A DNA stretch of 64,000 nt, taken from the NCBI GenBank assembly GCA_947095585.1, contig OX352763.1, positions 100,667,908-100,731,907 of the forward strand, given 5' to 3'. This stretch comes from Nephrocerus scutellatus (taxonomy: Eukaryota > Arthropoda > Insecta > Diptera > Pipunculidae). The position numbers were made by a program, and so were the translations under genes. The notes below the pieces were generated by a model that searched no databases, had not been told where the DNA came from, and saw only the letters and a list, made by a program, of their open reading frames with translations. Positions 1 through 10,949 of this stretch are shown here, piece by piece (position 1 is the stretch's first letter; the number at the start of each line of letters is the position of its first letter).

Positions 1-784
1 ACTGCATAACTCACAAGAAAAAATACCAAGAAAAACCAGTGGAGATATTGCTAAGGATACTACCAAAGATAAAACAATGATTCATGCATCAGAAGTAGGG
101 CATTCGCAATGTGCCTTACCCTAATGTAAGTCAAGTGCATCATAACCAGCATTAGAATTATTTCAAATGCATCGATAACGATGACACACTATTTGTACAT
201 AACCTCTATAGTATATAGAAATTTTATATTAATTTCCTAGTTTGTAAATAAATAGTCAAAATTTTTCAATAACAAAGACAAAGTTATTCTAGCATCCTAA
301 CCAGGAACACTGCTTCTTTTCATATCTACACTTACACACTTTGTATGTACCATAATATCCAATGTAGCAAAGCGACCATTTGCGTAAGCCGGTCGAACTC
401 ACACTATACTGTTGTTTACCGACAATAGACTCAGATCCTCATAAGACGCTGTATTGACTAGTAAAATGGACAAATATCATTACAATACTCAAACTAGTTG
501 GCAACATACATCTTATTTCAGCTGATCAGAAAGACAAATCTCCAATTAATAATTCACGTATAGAATGCGATAGTGAGAGCGGCTTTCGTTCGTGTGTTAA
601 TATGTACCTTAGTACGTCCTGACCATATTTCTCTTTTAACAGGGAGAGTTCAATTTCCATATATGTATATATTTCAATCCAAACTTGAATCGCGACACGT
701 GTCACACGTGGGATCTCAGGAACGCCCTAAGAGACTTAACTGGTCACGAAATTTCAACTCTCTAGGACGTGTTAAAGATTGTTA
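1..784. other. unannotated AT-rich stretch
   Basis: No recognisable gene or repeat. A 70-codon open frame at 573-785 has no family signature and is probably chance. Confidence 0.5.
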
Positions 785-809
785 ATAAGGACCTCAAAAA
801 CATCGAAAA

Positions 810-1222
810 TGACCCATAAAAAAAATTAAATTTTCATGTAAATTCTCTAATAACCAAAAGTATATTGAATTCCACTATAAATGCTGAAAAATAAAAACAC
901 ATGCGAAGCACTGCAACCCAACAAAAAAATAACCCCAATCATAAAGTACAAGCAGTGCTGCTCTCAGCGCACCCAGAACACAGTCATTATAGTATGACAT
1001 GATGTGATGCCGCTACATGGAAAAAATAATTGTATGGGAGCCCGCCGACCCCGCAGCCCGGTCACTCCCAAATGTTAATAGAAAGTGCTGTCATGCGAAA
1101 TACACATGTGTGCCAAGTTGGAATAAAATCGGGGTTTAGGAAGTGGGTTAAAACTTGATTACAAGACCTGACCAGCCAGCCAGCCACGGGCACCCGAAGT
1201 TAATATAGAGAATTAAAAAATC
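810..1222 (-). repeat. Dispersed repeat DR1, copy a
   Basis: Copy of a family that recurs at least eight more times in this window. On the minus strand it opens with an ATTCTCTATATTAACTTCG-like start and a short GGCT microsatellite (seen here as the plus-strand CCAGCCAGCCAGCC near 1172). Then come phrases such as ACCCACTTCC and ACACATGTGTATTTC, and the copy ends near TTTTTATGGG. No coding capacity is visible. The blocks inside longer copies resemble the internal tandem blocks of some non-autonomous DNA elements, but the superfamily cannot be fixed by eye. Confidence 0.7.
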
Positions 1223-1670
1223 AGACCGCATGTACCACTTTTTGTTCTTCATTTTTTCATTTTTATATTTCTATTTATAATTATCTTAACAAACATATTT
1301 ATCATTTACTAGAGGCCCGTTTATGGTCGAAATTCGAATGAAGTTCATTAAATTTTTAAGTTTATTGAGCTTCTTTTGTCAAAGAGTATTGTGTAACCTC
1401 TATAAACATTGCATATAATTTTATAGAATTTTGTTCTGTTACGTCAGCTGCGAGCGTGTACAAATACGTCATTAGCGTGTGTTGTTTGCCTTGATTCCCT
1501 GCAATCTTTAAAATAATATATAAATTAAAAAATTCTTCTCCTTTTCATACCAACGTATATCACCAACTTTAACAAGTTCAAAATTATGCCAGAGTAAATT
1601 ATAACATATCTTGTAAACAGTCAAAATTAACTCTTTTATATTAATCAATATAAAAATTTTATTAATCAAA
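1223..1670. other. unannotated AT-rich stretch
   Basis: Very AT-rich. No gene, tRNA or repeat was recognised. Confidence 0.4.
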
Positions 1671-1751
1671 ATAAACAACTGATCAGATTAACACCCTTAT
1701 GCAGCCAAGAGAGAATTCGGCATCCAAAATAAACTAACACGACTATGTAGG

Positions 1752-2255
1752 TTGACCAGAACCAATGATATAAGCCAATTAAAAATATCCGGATCACTAT
1801 CAAGCCCATTCAACATCTATAACGGGCTCCGACAATGGGATGGACTGGCCTGCATCCTCTTTAACCTGGACTTGGAGAACTTCGAGATTCGAGACTCTGA
1901 CATAACGGCGAGAGGAACAATCCTCTATAAGTCTATTCAGATACTGGCTTACGCAGACAATATTGATATCGTTGGTAGAATCCGAAGATCTGTACAGGGA
2001 CCATTCATCCAGATCGAGCAGGCGGCACGAAATCTGGGCCTGCACATAAATGAGAGCAAAACAAAGTACATGGTGGCGACGTCGAACATTGGTCCCCCAA
2101 TTAAAATAGTGAAGCCCGAATTTGAAGTAGTGCAATTCTTTAACTATCTCGGGTCAACTGTAGCAGCCAATAATAGCATGGCAACAGAAATACGCGTACG
2201 GTTGCTTATAGTCAACAAAGCCTACTATAGTCTGTCAAGACTCCTCAAATGCTGA
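1752..2255 (+). pseudogene. RTE-1 reverse transcriptase, decayed
   Basis: A 167-codon open stretch covering reverse-transcriptase palm motifs. It contains the GL-Q-G region (here GLRQWDGL instead of GLRQGDGL), the catalytic box ILAYADNIDIVG with the second catalytic aspartate replaced, then GLHINESKTKYM and FNYLGSTV. The enzyme would copy the element's RNA at a nicked genomic target. The changed catalytic box, the lost upstream fingers and the stop after LLKC all say pseudogene. Downstream thumb-like sequence continues in other frames to about 2450. Confidence 0.8.
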
Positions 2256-2522
2256 TATTTAACAATAACATCCAAGCTGCTGATATACAAGACAATGGTC
2301 ATACCAGTGCTTACATATGGATCTGAGACTTGGGTACTTAGCAAAAAACATTCTGAAGCCGCGTTCGAGAGAAAAGTTTTACGGAGAATTGTTGGCCCCG
2401 TATGTGAGAAAGGATGATTCCGGAGACTCTATAATGATGAGATCTATGAGCGTTACCGCGATGTCGACATAGTTAAGAGAATTAAGCTCGGTAGGCTCCG
2501 GTGGGCAGGACGCCTAGTTCAC

Positions 2523-2726
2523 ATGAGCGAAGATGATCCTGCTCGGAAAGTCCTTTGCGGTAGGATTTATGGAACACGACAGCGAGGCCGGTCAAGCCTT
2601 CGCTGGAACGATGGCGTAGACCAGGACGCCCAGAGTTTAGGGATGCCAAACTGGATGAAATCGGCTCGAAATCGGGACCGGTGGAGAGAATTTTTGTGGG
2701 AGTCCAGGACCGGACACCGGTTGTAG
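2523..2726 (+). pseudogene. RTE-1 C-terminal domain fragment
   Basis: A 67-codon frame with the C-terminal signature shared by all RTE-1 copies here: MSEDDPARKV, GRIYGTRQRG, SLRWNDGV and DRWREF, ending in RTGHRL. This region follows the reverse transcriptase in RTE-clade proteins; its biochemical role is not established. The same block appears on the minus strand at 24.73-24.91 kb and 40.41-40.62 kb. Confidence 0.75.
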
Positions 2727-2899
2727 AGCCAAATATGACGATGATATTAATCAACTCTAACGAATGAAATTCTTCAAAGAGACGAATAGAAAGATAGTAC
2801 ATTGATACTTTTATGCCTCTTTCGAATACGTAAAGCTATACCTGAAACCGTATCCACGGGTAAACTACCAAATTGACATGGTTTTCGTGGTGAATGCTT

Positions 2900-3060
2900 T
2901 TCAAATAGAACGCCAAACCGAAACCAAATTTAACAGGAACAACAAACTGAGAAACTAGTCTACTTGCTCTCTCTTCGCCAACAACAAACTGAGAAATTAG
3001 TCTGCTTGCTCTGTACCCCGGGTACAGTTTGCAAATAGAACGCCAAACCAAAACCACGAG
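2900..3060. repeat. Short tandem duplication, 42-bp period
   Basis: AACAAACTGAGAAACTAGTC at 2941 is repeated at 2983 with few changes. A second phrase, AAATAGAACGCCAAACC, occurs on both sides (about 2903 and 3036). A palindrome CTGTACCCCGGGTACAG lies near 3010. No gene is recognised. Confidence 0.75.
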
Positions 3061-3099
3061 ATAGAAATTTTAACTCTACCCTGCAAATCGAAAGATCTA

Positions 3100-3660
3100 T
3101 TAATATGAATTTAAAATTTACTCAAATTAATTTTCGGAAACCAAGAATTTAGTATTCTTAAGTCATGTTGCATATCTTTTTAGAGTAGTGTTTGATTAAT
3201 AGCCGAGTACATTAATACTCCATCATCAGCATACAGCTGAAGCTGCCCTTTTAAACCAAGTTGGAACATAACGTTTAAATATAAGTTAAAGAGGACCGTA
3301 CCTAATATAGAACCTTGAGACACCCCTCGTTATGATTTTCTCTATATTGCTTACGAACTTATTAACATAAACAACTTGTTCTCTGTTTGAAATATAAGGT
3401 TGGAATAGCTAATGTTGACAATTGGTGAATTATAATGTTTGGAATCTTTTGAGAAAAACATCGTGATGTATTGTATCAAATGCTCTTCTGGTATCCAGAA
3501 AAATTCATCCACTTGTATGTCTCGGGTCAATTTGCTTACCCAAAAAATGGATTAGGTTTAAAGTTGCTGCTAATGTACTTAATTTTGTACAAAAACCAAG
3601 TTGTGCTGCCAATATGATGTAATAAGCGATTTAGAATAATTTTCTCATAAATTTTTCATA
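3100..3660 (-). mobile_element. LINE reverse-transcriptase relic (CR1/jockey-like)
   Basis: Conceptual minus-strand translation, broken by stops, gives RGVSQGSILGTVLFNLYL followed by LQLYADDGVLMYS, the B-box and catalytic box of a non-LTR reverse transcriptase. The two catalytic aspartates are intact although the frame is not. It is too decayed to form a long open frame and too short to assign to a clade; the wording resembles CR1/jockey types rather than RTE-1. Confidence 0.7.
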
Positions 3661-4868
3661 TTGATATCCCGCCTTATATATTGGAAAAGTTATATTCAAG
3701 TTAAGCTTTGTTCAAAGTGGCATGTTCACATTTTAAATAATTGCATCAATCTCGACGAATCGAGTTTATAAAAGTAATTAATTTAATCAGGAAAAAAGAT
3801 ATTAAAAATTAAAAATGAAAAAGGGTCTTGCCTCTCCTATGACGAACTAGCCCTAGAATTAATTCGATCTCGTTTGCTTTCAAATCGCTTGGTTGATATT
3901 ATTATCAGTTTTTCTAACAAATTTGACTGAAAGTCTACAAATCGCTAAAATTGCAAAATAAAATAAATTTTCCTTATAGCAACAACATTTTCAATTGCAA
4001 AATGACTGTAATTTGTGGCTTTAAAAGGAACGTTCAATTGGTGAAGAACAATTGTCCATAGACACACAATCATATAAAGGTTGTTAACAACAATAGCTAA
4101 GACATCGATTACTATATCCGCAAAGCATTTACCAATTTGGTTAGCAAAAAAACAAACAAAATTATCGCTATTCCCCATCGGACGGCATTCGGAGTATTAT
4201 ACATGGCGCTAGCGATTCACCACACTGACAGCCAAGACAACCGACTGTTCACAGATAGCTCTTTTGCATAATAATAGCCAGACACATAATGACATGACGA
4301 CGAGGCAGAGCTACTTAAACATCACTTGGATGCATTTATGGGCAACCTCTATCATGACTTTGTGACTACAAACGCGCCCAGTGGCACTGTGTCAACATCA
4401 CAATAATGATGATGGGTGTCTGTCATTACTGTAAGTAAACGATGTTGGTCACGCTACGGAGCACAGTGGATTCAACTTTTATTTTTGCCGTACTCTCTGA
4501 CGCAATGTTGAAATGGCTCAAGGACCTTACTCTGCTGTAGCGCAGTTTTTATAATTCTTCTTATTAAGTGGTTCAGATGCTTGAACGATCTGTCCAAATA
4601 TATGTCCACAATAATGTGGAGCAAATATCGAGCTTGTAACCAGCCAACGAGTGCATCAATTATTAAATAAGATGTAACGAAACACAATTGCTGATTTGGT
4701 TTAAAATGCCTTTTAGATAATTACCTTTTTATGTATTTGTGAATTGCAACATTCTTCCTGATTAACACAAGTATATCATTGTCAATTTTGGATTGAAATA
4801 GAACCATAATAATGCGTGACTAATCGAATTAAAAGGTCACACTTCACACATTAGGCCGGTTAGAGAAT
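3660..4868. other. unannotated stretch
   Basis: Two short minus-strand frames (3945-4178 and 4472-4687) have no recognisable family features. Nothing else is seen. Confidence 0.4.
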
Positions 4869-4869
4869 A

Positions 4870-5016
4870 ACATACCTCAAGAAAACCGAAAAAGATATCG
4901 CCCAACTTGGAAAAGGACGGTCATAGAAGAGGATCAGGAAAATGGCAAAAAGTGGCGAAATCGAGTTCGATGGAAATGCCCTATGCTTCTCGCGTAGTTC
5001 AGGTTAATAAGATGAT
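4870..5016 (+). mobile_element. Possible RTE-type LINE 3' end
   Basis: Conceptual translation gives RYRPTWKRTVIEEDQENGKK and then NRVRWK. This resembles the C-terminal GRP--TW---V-EE...NR-RW block of RTE-2-like proteins, and it ends in a GATGATGATG tail at about 5012. The match is short, so the assignment is tentative. Confidence 0.4.
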
Positions 5017-5490
5017 GATGTTTGAGCTATTAATGTCACAAGAAGAATTGCAAATTTTAGTTTAATTCCATTTCAGCAGAAAAATATCTCAGTGGATAGA
5101 GTGCTAAGCTCTTAAAACGTGCCACTTAAAATGCCAACAAATAATTGCACTGCAGTTATTATGGCTTGCAATTGTTCTTGAATGTTTTTTAAGCCAATCG
5201 CAATTTTCAAAAAAAAAAAAAAAACCAAATACGAAATGCCAGAATAGAAAGGCCTGATAGAAAATGTTCTAAGCGTTGACACAAATTCACATTTTGCGTA
5301 CACTAATCACGTAGTACTGGGGTGCATTACTGTTCTGTTTCTTGCGAATCGTAATCGATTTTAAGCTCCAATGAATGACAAGAATATATCATTAACTCAA
5401 ATTTACGTTTTGGATATATTGTGCAATTATATTCCTACGATATTTTCAACGTCAGGTTATTGGCCTTTTATTAATTTCGCATTATTTCCT
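5017..5490. other. unannotated stretch with a poly-A run
   Basis: Contains an A-run near 5211-5225. No gene or repeat family was recognised. Confidence 0.4.
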
Positions 5491-5496
5491 CTTTTT

Positions 5497-5636
5497 AAAT
5501 TCTCTATATTCGCGTGTCCGTGTGTTTGTTTGTTTGTGGCAGGCTGGTGGAATTTTGCGATAAATTTTTAACCCACTTACTAAATACAGATTTTATTCAA
5601 ACTTTGCACAATGTCTATTGTATCTCTGATTAGAAA
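5497..5636 (+). repeat. Dispersed repeat DR1, copy b, left part
   Basis: Matches the start of DR1 (TTTTTAAATTCTCTATATTC, then AACCCACTTACTAAA and ATTTTATTCAAACTTTGCAC). It stops at the 15-bp sequence ATCTCTGATTAGAAA and continues beyond the Loa-like insertion at 8647-8705. Confidence 0.7.
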
Positions 5637-5825
5637 CTCCGCCTTGTTACGATGGTAACATGCCAGTCCTAAGCCCGGGTAAAGGAGGGTTTGAGGCAAA
5701 GGATTTATCCTATCCTCAGTTAAAACTATTCCTAATCCAAGGTGGAAAAGCATGTCTATGAGGGTGTTAAGTTGATAATATAGACTCTGAATACCTGGCG
5801 ACCTTCGGTTTCAACTGGCCTTCCT

Positions 5826-6299
5826 GTGGCATACCGGGCTCTGGCATGGGTGACCTCCTTTCCCAGATACTCTTGGATCATTATTGATTCAAGTTTTAAT
5901 AGTTATGAGAACGATACATATCAAAGCGCATCGAACTCGGGTCCTGCAAAAGAACAATCCGCTGTATCTATAGAAGCGGTTGAGCTCTCGATGGCCTACC
6001 CTATGTTAGCCTCAACTAGTCGGTCTTCTGTTGAGCAGCCTAACCCTAACCGGAGTTCAGACGGCGTAGCCATACGGTCCCCATCTGTAACTCGCGAGGG
6101 CGTCAGAATTGGTAACGTGGAATCAGCCACTTCTGATTCTTACGCATCCACAATTGTTGATGCATGTAGCGTCATCTCGGAGAAATCCGGATGTTCTTCT
6201 ATTGGGAACGCATTAGATGGGCTACTGATCCAGCAACACCGAGGTGGATTCATTAAATTGAACTCACTAGAGAGAAGGCGACTTAGAGAGAGATCTTGA
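5826..6299 (+). pseudogene. Putative ORF1 (Gag-like) N-terminal remnant of the Loa-like element
   Basis: A 157-codon frame near the 5' end of the Loa-like insertion. It is rich in serine, alanine and asparagine with no obvious motif, and ends just after an arginine-rich NSLERRRLRERS. Its position, upstream of the endonuclease in an element with both ends present, suggests the N-terminal part of the RNA-binding ORF1 protein. No zinc knuckles are present here, so they would lie in the deleted part. This identity is inference from position only. Confidence 0.45.
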
Positions 6300-6515
6300 T
6301 TTTGCCAAAGCAGTCGTTTTAACCACAGCATCTAGAGAGGACTAATCTATCCATCAGTGTGCTATAGACGAACCTACATAACGTGAAGGTACATCCGCTA
6401 CCCACAGCAATCGGTTCGCCGAGGAAAATATAACCCTTGGTCTCATCTAAGAGCATTGGGTTATTAGCGGACAGATAAAAGGTCTACGGAAGGGGAGAAG
6501 TAAGTTGATCTGTAA

Positions 6516-7208
6516 ATGCGGGAAGCTAGTGCCAAAGGCGGTCTGCTGGATCGGCACGAACATCAACTTTCTTCCTATTCAGTCCAGGAGCTGATAAAGC
6601 ACTGCCGGAACAGAAACATACAGTACCTTATACGACGCAATGCAAATGCACATCGTAAGGTCTGTGGCAGAAGCGACATCAACAGGAGGAGTGAGTATCT
6701 TTTAGAATATCTTATAAGAAGTAATGTAGATATACTAAATAAAGAATCCAAACATACCTTCATAAGCACGATTCGCGAAGAGGTACTTGACCGCACACTC
6801 GCCAGTCCATTTATCTCCAACCTTGTTGAAAACTGGCATGTATTCGACAAAGCCTCGCTGTCAGATCATCAACACATTAGGTTTAACCCTCCTAACAAAC
6901 TGGCATATGCTTCTTCTAGATATGATCCAAATTCCACGGACTGGTATCTATATGGAGGACTACTCCTCTCTAAAGTAGATATGCTTGTCACATCTATTAA
7001 ATACACACGGGACTTGGATGAGGCAGCATATCAACTAAATGATGTGTTGCTTTCTTCCTATCATGATAGCTGTGTCCCTAAAACCAGCTTCTTTAGACGA
7101 AAGGTTCCCTGTTGGAAGGACCAGCTAGCTAAGCGTAGGAAGAAAGTCTGCTTAGCGCACGAAGAGTTGGGACCAATACAGGTTCGTCGTTACAGAGTAC
7201 AACTCTGA
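6516..7208 (+). pseudogene. Loa-like endonuclease C-terminal half and linker
   Basis: A 230-codon frame. Around residues 45-60 it reads NAHRKVCGRSDINRRSEYLL, where functional relatives usually have NAHH-xWGS near an apurinic-type endonuclease active site. Around residues 90-125 come IREEVLDRTLASP and LSDHQHIRF, the latter matching the catalytic SDH motif. The rest is the linker leading to the reverse transcriptase. The N-terminal half of the endonuclease is absent, so the protein could not nick target DNA. The first methionine lies in unrelated or rearranged sequence, and the true start was upstream in the intact element. Confidence 0.75.
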
Positions 7209-7499
7209 ATTAAGACGATCGAAATGTGCCACATGAAGAAATGCTGTGAAAATATTGTCGAAATGCCAGTACATGCACGAATTCATAAACCAATAGTTAA
7301 GGAGCAGATAAACTATGAAGATTCATTTTCAAAGGCCGTGAGGATACAATCAGAACCCTACTTCAGATTCATTTCTCAGGTTAGACTACCCGTGCACCAT
7401 ACAAGTACCCGATCGCATCTGACCAAAGGGTAGTTTATCTTTATCCGGTAAAATCTTCACTCCGATTAAGGTTAAATGTTCAGTAGTCTCTTTTAAACC

Positions 7500-7930
7500 T
7501 TTTAAAGCTCCCGGCGGTGATGGAATCCTTCCAGCGCTTCTACAGAATGCAGTCGATCCAATCCTACCGGGTATGATTGCTTTATTTAGAGCCAGCTACA
7601 ACTGGAGGTACATTCCTACTATCTGGAGACAGGTAAATGTGATATTTATCCCCAAACCAGGCAATAGGCTTAGCTGCCTCAATCATACAGACCTATAAGT
7701 CTAACATCATTTGTCCTCAAAACAATGGCCGGTCTGCAGTCAAGTCATTTTGCGTACAGGAAAAGTAAAAGCACAGAAGGTGCCCTTTACTATCTTGTAA
7801 AGAAACTCTTTCTCGACAATGCGGGCGCTCTCAATAATACTGGCTACGACTCTATTGCAAGGACAATCAATAGCAGGTGTATCGAAGACTCGACCAATCA
7901 CTGTATAAGGGCCATACTTGAAAGTTGAGA
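7500..7930 (+). pseudogene. Loa-like reverse-transcriptase fragments
   Basis: Broken frames give PGGDGILPALLQ, YIPTIWRQVNVIFIPKPG and LTSFVLKTM, then HFAYRKSKSTEGALYYLVKKL. These are the N-terminal motifs and fingers of a reverse transcriptase like that at 54.7-55.2 kb, where the same places read LTSFVLKTIEKVID and QHAYRAGRSTETALWKL. The YADD palm region is missing from this copy, and the next recognisable sequence is RNase H near 8210. Confidence 0.7.
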
Positions 7931-8646
7931 TATTATTTCCTCCTAAGGAGGAGTGTCTGTGTCTGTGACTGCAGGATGCCATGCGCACCTGTCCTACGAC
8001 AGCACTAAAAGCTGTTGTTGGCTTTCACCCCTGCCAATCTTCATTATGAAGAACGCTATTAAACTGCAACTAGAATACGGTAATAAACCGGGTGACTATT
8101 TGGGTCACCAGAATATTGACTCAGTTCCAGAAAGAGACATGTTCTGCACTATCCTCGACATCAGGCAGCAATGTTTCGATGGAAATTTGAAGTAGAAATA
8201 TTGGACCGGGCAAACTGGTTCAATGGTGTTCCGGCACTGGACGCTAGAGGTCTGGTCTAGTTCACAGATGGATTGAAGATGGAAACTGGAGTTGGAGCTG
8301 GTGTCTTTGGACAAAACACAAAAGTCTCGGTTTTACAGACGGAACTCCATGCCATTTATATCTGCGCCGGGACTAACCTTAATAAATGAATTAAAGGCCC
8401 TAGAATATATATCACTGATAACTTGTTGAGAACACAAACTTCACATTCTCTGTGAATGCCCCTCATTAATTTGGTTATGGCATCTTTCACAGGAAAATAT
8501 GCTCCACAGCAGAGTTGAGAAATTCCGAAACTAATGATGTACTATCGTTTATTAGAGAGGTTTCTTAGAGTAAAGACACCCTAAGATGCAATAGATCTTT
8601 CAGGTCGCAGTGTCTGCCATATGGGCAAGGGTAGAAATAAAAAAAA

Positions 8647-8705
8647 ATCTCTGATTAGAAAATTTGCTTTAAAAATTTAAATTTTTGTGGGCTGTTTTTT
8701 TAATT
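8647..8705 (+). repeat. Dispersed repeat DR1, copy b, right part
   Basis: Resumes with the duplicated ATCTCTGATTAGAAA and ends with TTTTTGTGGGCTGTTTTTTT, the usual DR1 terminus. It is separated from 5497-5636 by the Loa-like insertion. Confidence 0.65.
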
Positions 8706-9150
8706 ACAGTTAAGTAATAGTAATAGATTGTTTGGATCAACACCAAACTCAAGTGTAACAAACTCTATTGCGATCAGATAGTAACGTGCATGTGCAGCGT
8801 TACTAACATGTGTTACTTACAAACTAGCATTGGAATTTTATTTTATTAGCTTATTTAGTATTAGCATGAACATTAGTATTATCGTAAGCATTACCAATAA
8901 TAGTAATTAAATATTAATTAGTTAACATTACCAATATTTGTAGATATTAGCATTTTACTTTATAAATAAATACAGAATATTCATAGTCGGTGTAATTGAT
9001 CACTCCAATATTAAGATTTGGTTCAAGTGACTAAATGTTAATTCAACGTTTCGACTGTTTGTCGGGAAATCTCATTTTTACTCTATACGGTTGCTAAGTT
9101 TTGTAGTAAAATTCTTATGTTGTATTAAGGTGCCGTGATATAAGGCCAAG
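8706..9150. other. AT-rich stretch with repeated TTAGTATTA-like words
   Basis: Between about 8845 and 8960 the words TTAGTATTAGCA, ATTACCAATA and TAGTAATTA recur irregularly, giving a low-complexity segment. No gene is seen. Confidence 0.4.
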
Positions 9151-9154
9151 TGAA

Positions 9155-9262
9155 ATAAAGCCAAATGGGTTTATGTCGCTTTGTGGAAGTGACATATTGC
9201 CAAATTATAGCACTTGTCGATATGACACTTCCACAAAGCTACATAAGGCCATTTGGCCTTAT
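9155..9262. repeat. Imperfect inverted repeat (fold-back), 42-nt arms
   Basis: The left arm 9155-9196 and right arm 9221-9262 are near-complementary (core GCTTTGTGGAAGTG against CACTTCCACAAAGC), with a 24-nt spacer. No transposase or terminal target duplication is evident. It may be a fold-back element or a small hairpin-forming repeat. Confidence 0.8.
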
Positions 9263-10865
9263 AAAGATATTACCGATTTTGATTTCGTTAAAAATGGAAG
9301 TATTTTTAGATACGCGCCAACACTTAACTCGCTGAACTTCTTGACTTCTTTCACCTTCTGTGTATTTATAATGAAGTTAAGTAACGACAGAGGTTTTTTT
9401 TAACTTTTATGGGCAATTCCTTCACGTTACACCTGTAATTGATATATTTTCTTTGGCAAGTGAGTTCAAAGGTTAATTAATAAATAATTTCGCGTTTTGA
9501 TTTTTAAAATATAAGCGAAATGCATCTCGATCATCTTACAAATACAAGTGGACCGCATGCACTTGCGTTAGATGTCAAATTCTAGTCACAGAGTCATAAA
9601 GATCGAGCTAAGCTTAACATCGCAATTGAATTGACAGTCCATAATACTCGTATGTACTTATCACCGGCGCTTAGACGCCAGTCTAGCGTCTGACGTTCAG
9701 GTGAGTTCTCTGCAGCTGTCTTCTTCTAATCAGGTAGTATGCAAATTTTAGCAAAGCATAGCAAAAGCATTCGGATACGTTCACATACTCACATACACTC
9801 TTGTTTGTTTGTTTTTAAATATTTGTCTACTGAAGGTAATATTACACACAACGCTAATAAGCACGATGGGTTTATAAGCAAATAACGTGACTCTAGCTTG
9901 TATCGCATCTATGAAAAAATATGCGAGGTCTGCCTGTCGTTGGAGAAGATAAATTTTCAAGCACAGCACGTACCAAAGTGCGCGCACATTGTGTGAGCAT
10001 TGTGAACAGCTCTAAGTGGACGCGGAGTGTCAAGAAGTCCCCGCATCGCGACTCAGTCTATGATGTCACACAAAATCGTGTACAACCAGCGCTACTAATA
10101 TGTTATTCCTAGCATGCGACTAGATAAAGTGCGACTTTGGCCAACAACCTGTGGCAGCAGCACTTGAAGCAAATGGATGCCCACTCAGCCGTGGAGTTCT
10201 TACATGAAACGTATGCAAAAGACAATTAATTAGTTCCGAGATAAAAGTCAGATTGGTACGTGAAGGTGCCAAGTGGTGTTATATAACAGCAATTATTTTG
10301 CATTTTTTCTGTTGGAATCTGCAGATTTGTTGGCGGATTATGACGGCAGTGACATCGCCAACTTGCACTGCCGAAGAAATAATAAACATTTTGAAGACGA
10401 ATCCTCACGCGAGGCAAGTCAGCAGATAAGCAGACGACGAATAACGACGGCAATGGTCGCAGAATATTTCTGTCGACGTAATTTTCACGACATGATCCTC
10501 TGTTGTTTGTTGAAGGTATTTCTCTTCGATAAGATTAACTCAATTAATTACCGTAATTTGTATTAAGCAATATGTGGAAGTTGGAGGTATTAGTCAAGAG
10601 AATTATTTTTTAAATATGATCCTCAAAAACATAATAAATCAATCCAATATTGGACTGTGACTGATTTTGTGGTATATAATAAATCGAGCATTTACTTAAG
10701 TGTCACAAGCGTACGTAATTCAAACACAGCTACGTTAAGAGAATCTCTAGGAATGTTTACGGACTTTCTCACATGCGTAGTTCTGATAAAATATCAGTAA
10801 CTATAGCTACGCAATATTGTTACAAAATCTAGGCTTACTAAAAAGTTCGTAATGAATTTTGCAAA
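9263..10865. other. unannotated stretch
   Basis: Several short open frames (for example 9781-9987 minus and 10273-10566 plus) have no family signature. No repeats were recognised. Confidence 0.4.
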
Positions 10866-10867
10866 TT

Positions 10868-10910
10868 AAAAATAAATAAATAAATAAATAAATAAAAAAA
10901 ATTAAAAAAA
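10868..10910. repeat. AAAT microsatellite and A-rich tract
   Basis: Seven successive AAAT-type units followed by A-rich sequence, directly before the DR1 copy that follows. Confidence 0.8.
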
Positions 10911-10949
10911 GCGTAGGGACACCAGACCCCCCACAAGGTCAGAAATAAA

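Larger units (their letters stand above)
1672..2757 (+). mobile_element. RTE-1 LINE fragment, 3' part (reverse transcriptase and C-terminal region)
   Basis: The 3' half of the commonest LINE in the window, of RTE-clade type (inferred from reverse-transcriptase phrases and the C-terminal GHLARM...GRIYGTRQRG...DRWREF block). The fingers segment around FIDFKAAYDS, present in the copy at 12.6-15.4 kb, is deleted near 1700. The catalytic box reads YADN where other copies have YADD, so this copy cannot be active. Two frames carry it (1752-2255 and 2523-2726), separated by frameshifts. The 3' end runs into a short GAT-like tail near 2740 (ATGACGATGATATT), which recurs at the ends of other copies. 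Confidence 0.85.
5637..8646 (+). mobile_element. Loa-like LINE insertion (RNase H-bearing type), internally deleted, with target-site duplication
   Basis: A 3.0-kb non-LTR element bounded by direct repeats of ATCTCTGATTAGAAA at 5622-5636 and 8647-8661. From 5' to 3' it has an untranslated leader, an ORF1-like stretch (5826-6299), the end of an endonuclease (6516-7208), reverse-transcriptase pieces (about 7500-7930), an RNase H remnant (about 8205-8400), a cysteine-containing C-terminal tail (LHILCECPSL near 8440) and an A-rich 3' end. The junction-to-junction structure shows retrotransposition rather than chance. Large parts of ORF1, endonuclease and reverse transcriptase are missing, so it was deleted internally or copied from a deleted template. 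Loa versus R1/I assignment is by motif wording and RNase H; a phylogeny would decide. Confidence 0.85.

Noticed and set aside
10868..10910. CRISPR-like or structured repeat array
   Set aside because: It is a simple AAAT microsatellite without spacers; the window is eukaryotic.
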